A DNA stretch of 6,224 nucleotides, from positions 1 through 6,224 of the forward strand of contig JARLHB010000066.1 in assembly GCA_031292465.1 (NCBI GenBank). Direction: 5' to 3'. The DNA is from Ignavibacteriaceae bacterium (GTDB lineage: Bacteria > Bacteroidota > Ignavibacteria > Ignavibacteriales > Ignavibacteriaceae). Of this stretch, positions 6,209 through 6,224 are shown piece by piece. The notes beneath the pieces are model-generated. The model made no database searches, was not told the origin of the DNA, and saw only the letters and a list, made by a program, of their open reading frames with translations. Both the position numbers and the translations under genes were made by a program. Position 1 is the first letter of the stretch. Each line of letters opens with the position of its first letter.

Positions 6209-6224
6209 ATTGTAGTTGTATTAA

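Overview
The window looks like chromosomal DNA from an endospore-forming Firmicute, probably a Clostridia-type anaerobe. The basis is a complete spore germinant receptor operon, strong GGAG/AGGA ribosome binding sites, AT-rich intergenic DNA, and a long XRE regulator of a type common in Clostridia. The species cannot be named from the sequence. All five complete genes and one partial gene lie on the minus strand, so transcription runs from high to low coordinates.

Right part (6224 down to 1966): a 112-base AT-rich leader is followed by a four-gene germination operon. The order is A subunit (6112-4556), C lipoprotein (4513-3317), a 79-residue two-helix membrane protein (3312-3073) and B permease (3066-1966). 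The A-C-B order is that of gerK-type operons. The genes are tightly packed: the gap is 41 bases between A and C and 4 to 6 bases afterwards, and the ribosome binding sites of the last two genes lie inside the ends of the genes before them. Together the A, B and C products should form a receptor in the spore inner membrane that senses a small-molecule germinant. The small protein is a candidate D-type accessory subunit. Its identity is the most interesting open point of the operon.

Middle (about 1965-1873): a short regulatory gap with a plausible SigA-type promoter (-35 at 1935-1940, -10 at 1912-1917), an 18-base inverted repeat over the expected transcription start, and a tandem 9-base direct repeat just upstream of the -35. 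No terminator is visible after the germination operon.

Left part (1872 down to 1): an XRE-family regulator with a long helical C-terminal sensor-like domain (1872-754) is followed, with no intervening base, by a CPBP-family membrane protease gene (753-1). That gene runs off the window edge after 251 codons. The abutting stop and start codons suggest that the two are co-transcribed and translationally coupled.

Several start codons need care. The longest open frames of the C lipoprotein, the small protein and the regulator begin at TTG, but ribosome binding sites favour internal ATGs. The A subunit does appear to start at TTG. I see no RNA genes, CRISPR arrays, insertion sequences or attachment sites. 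The biology is mostly of recognised families. The less described elements are the small operon protein, the regulator-protease pair and the two inverted repeats in the leaders.
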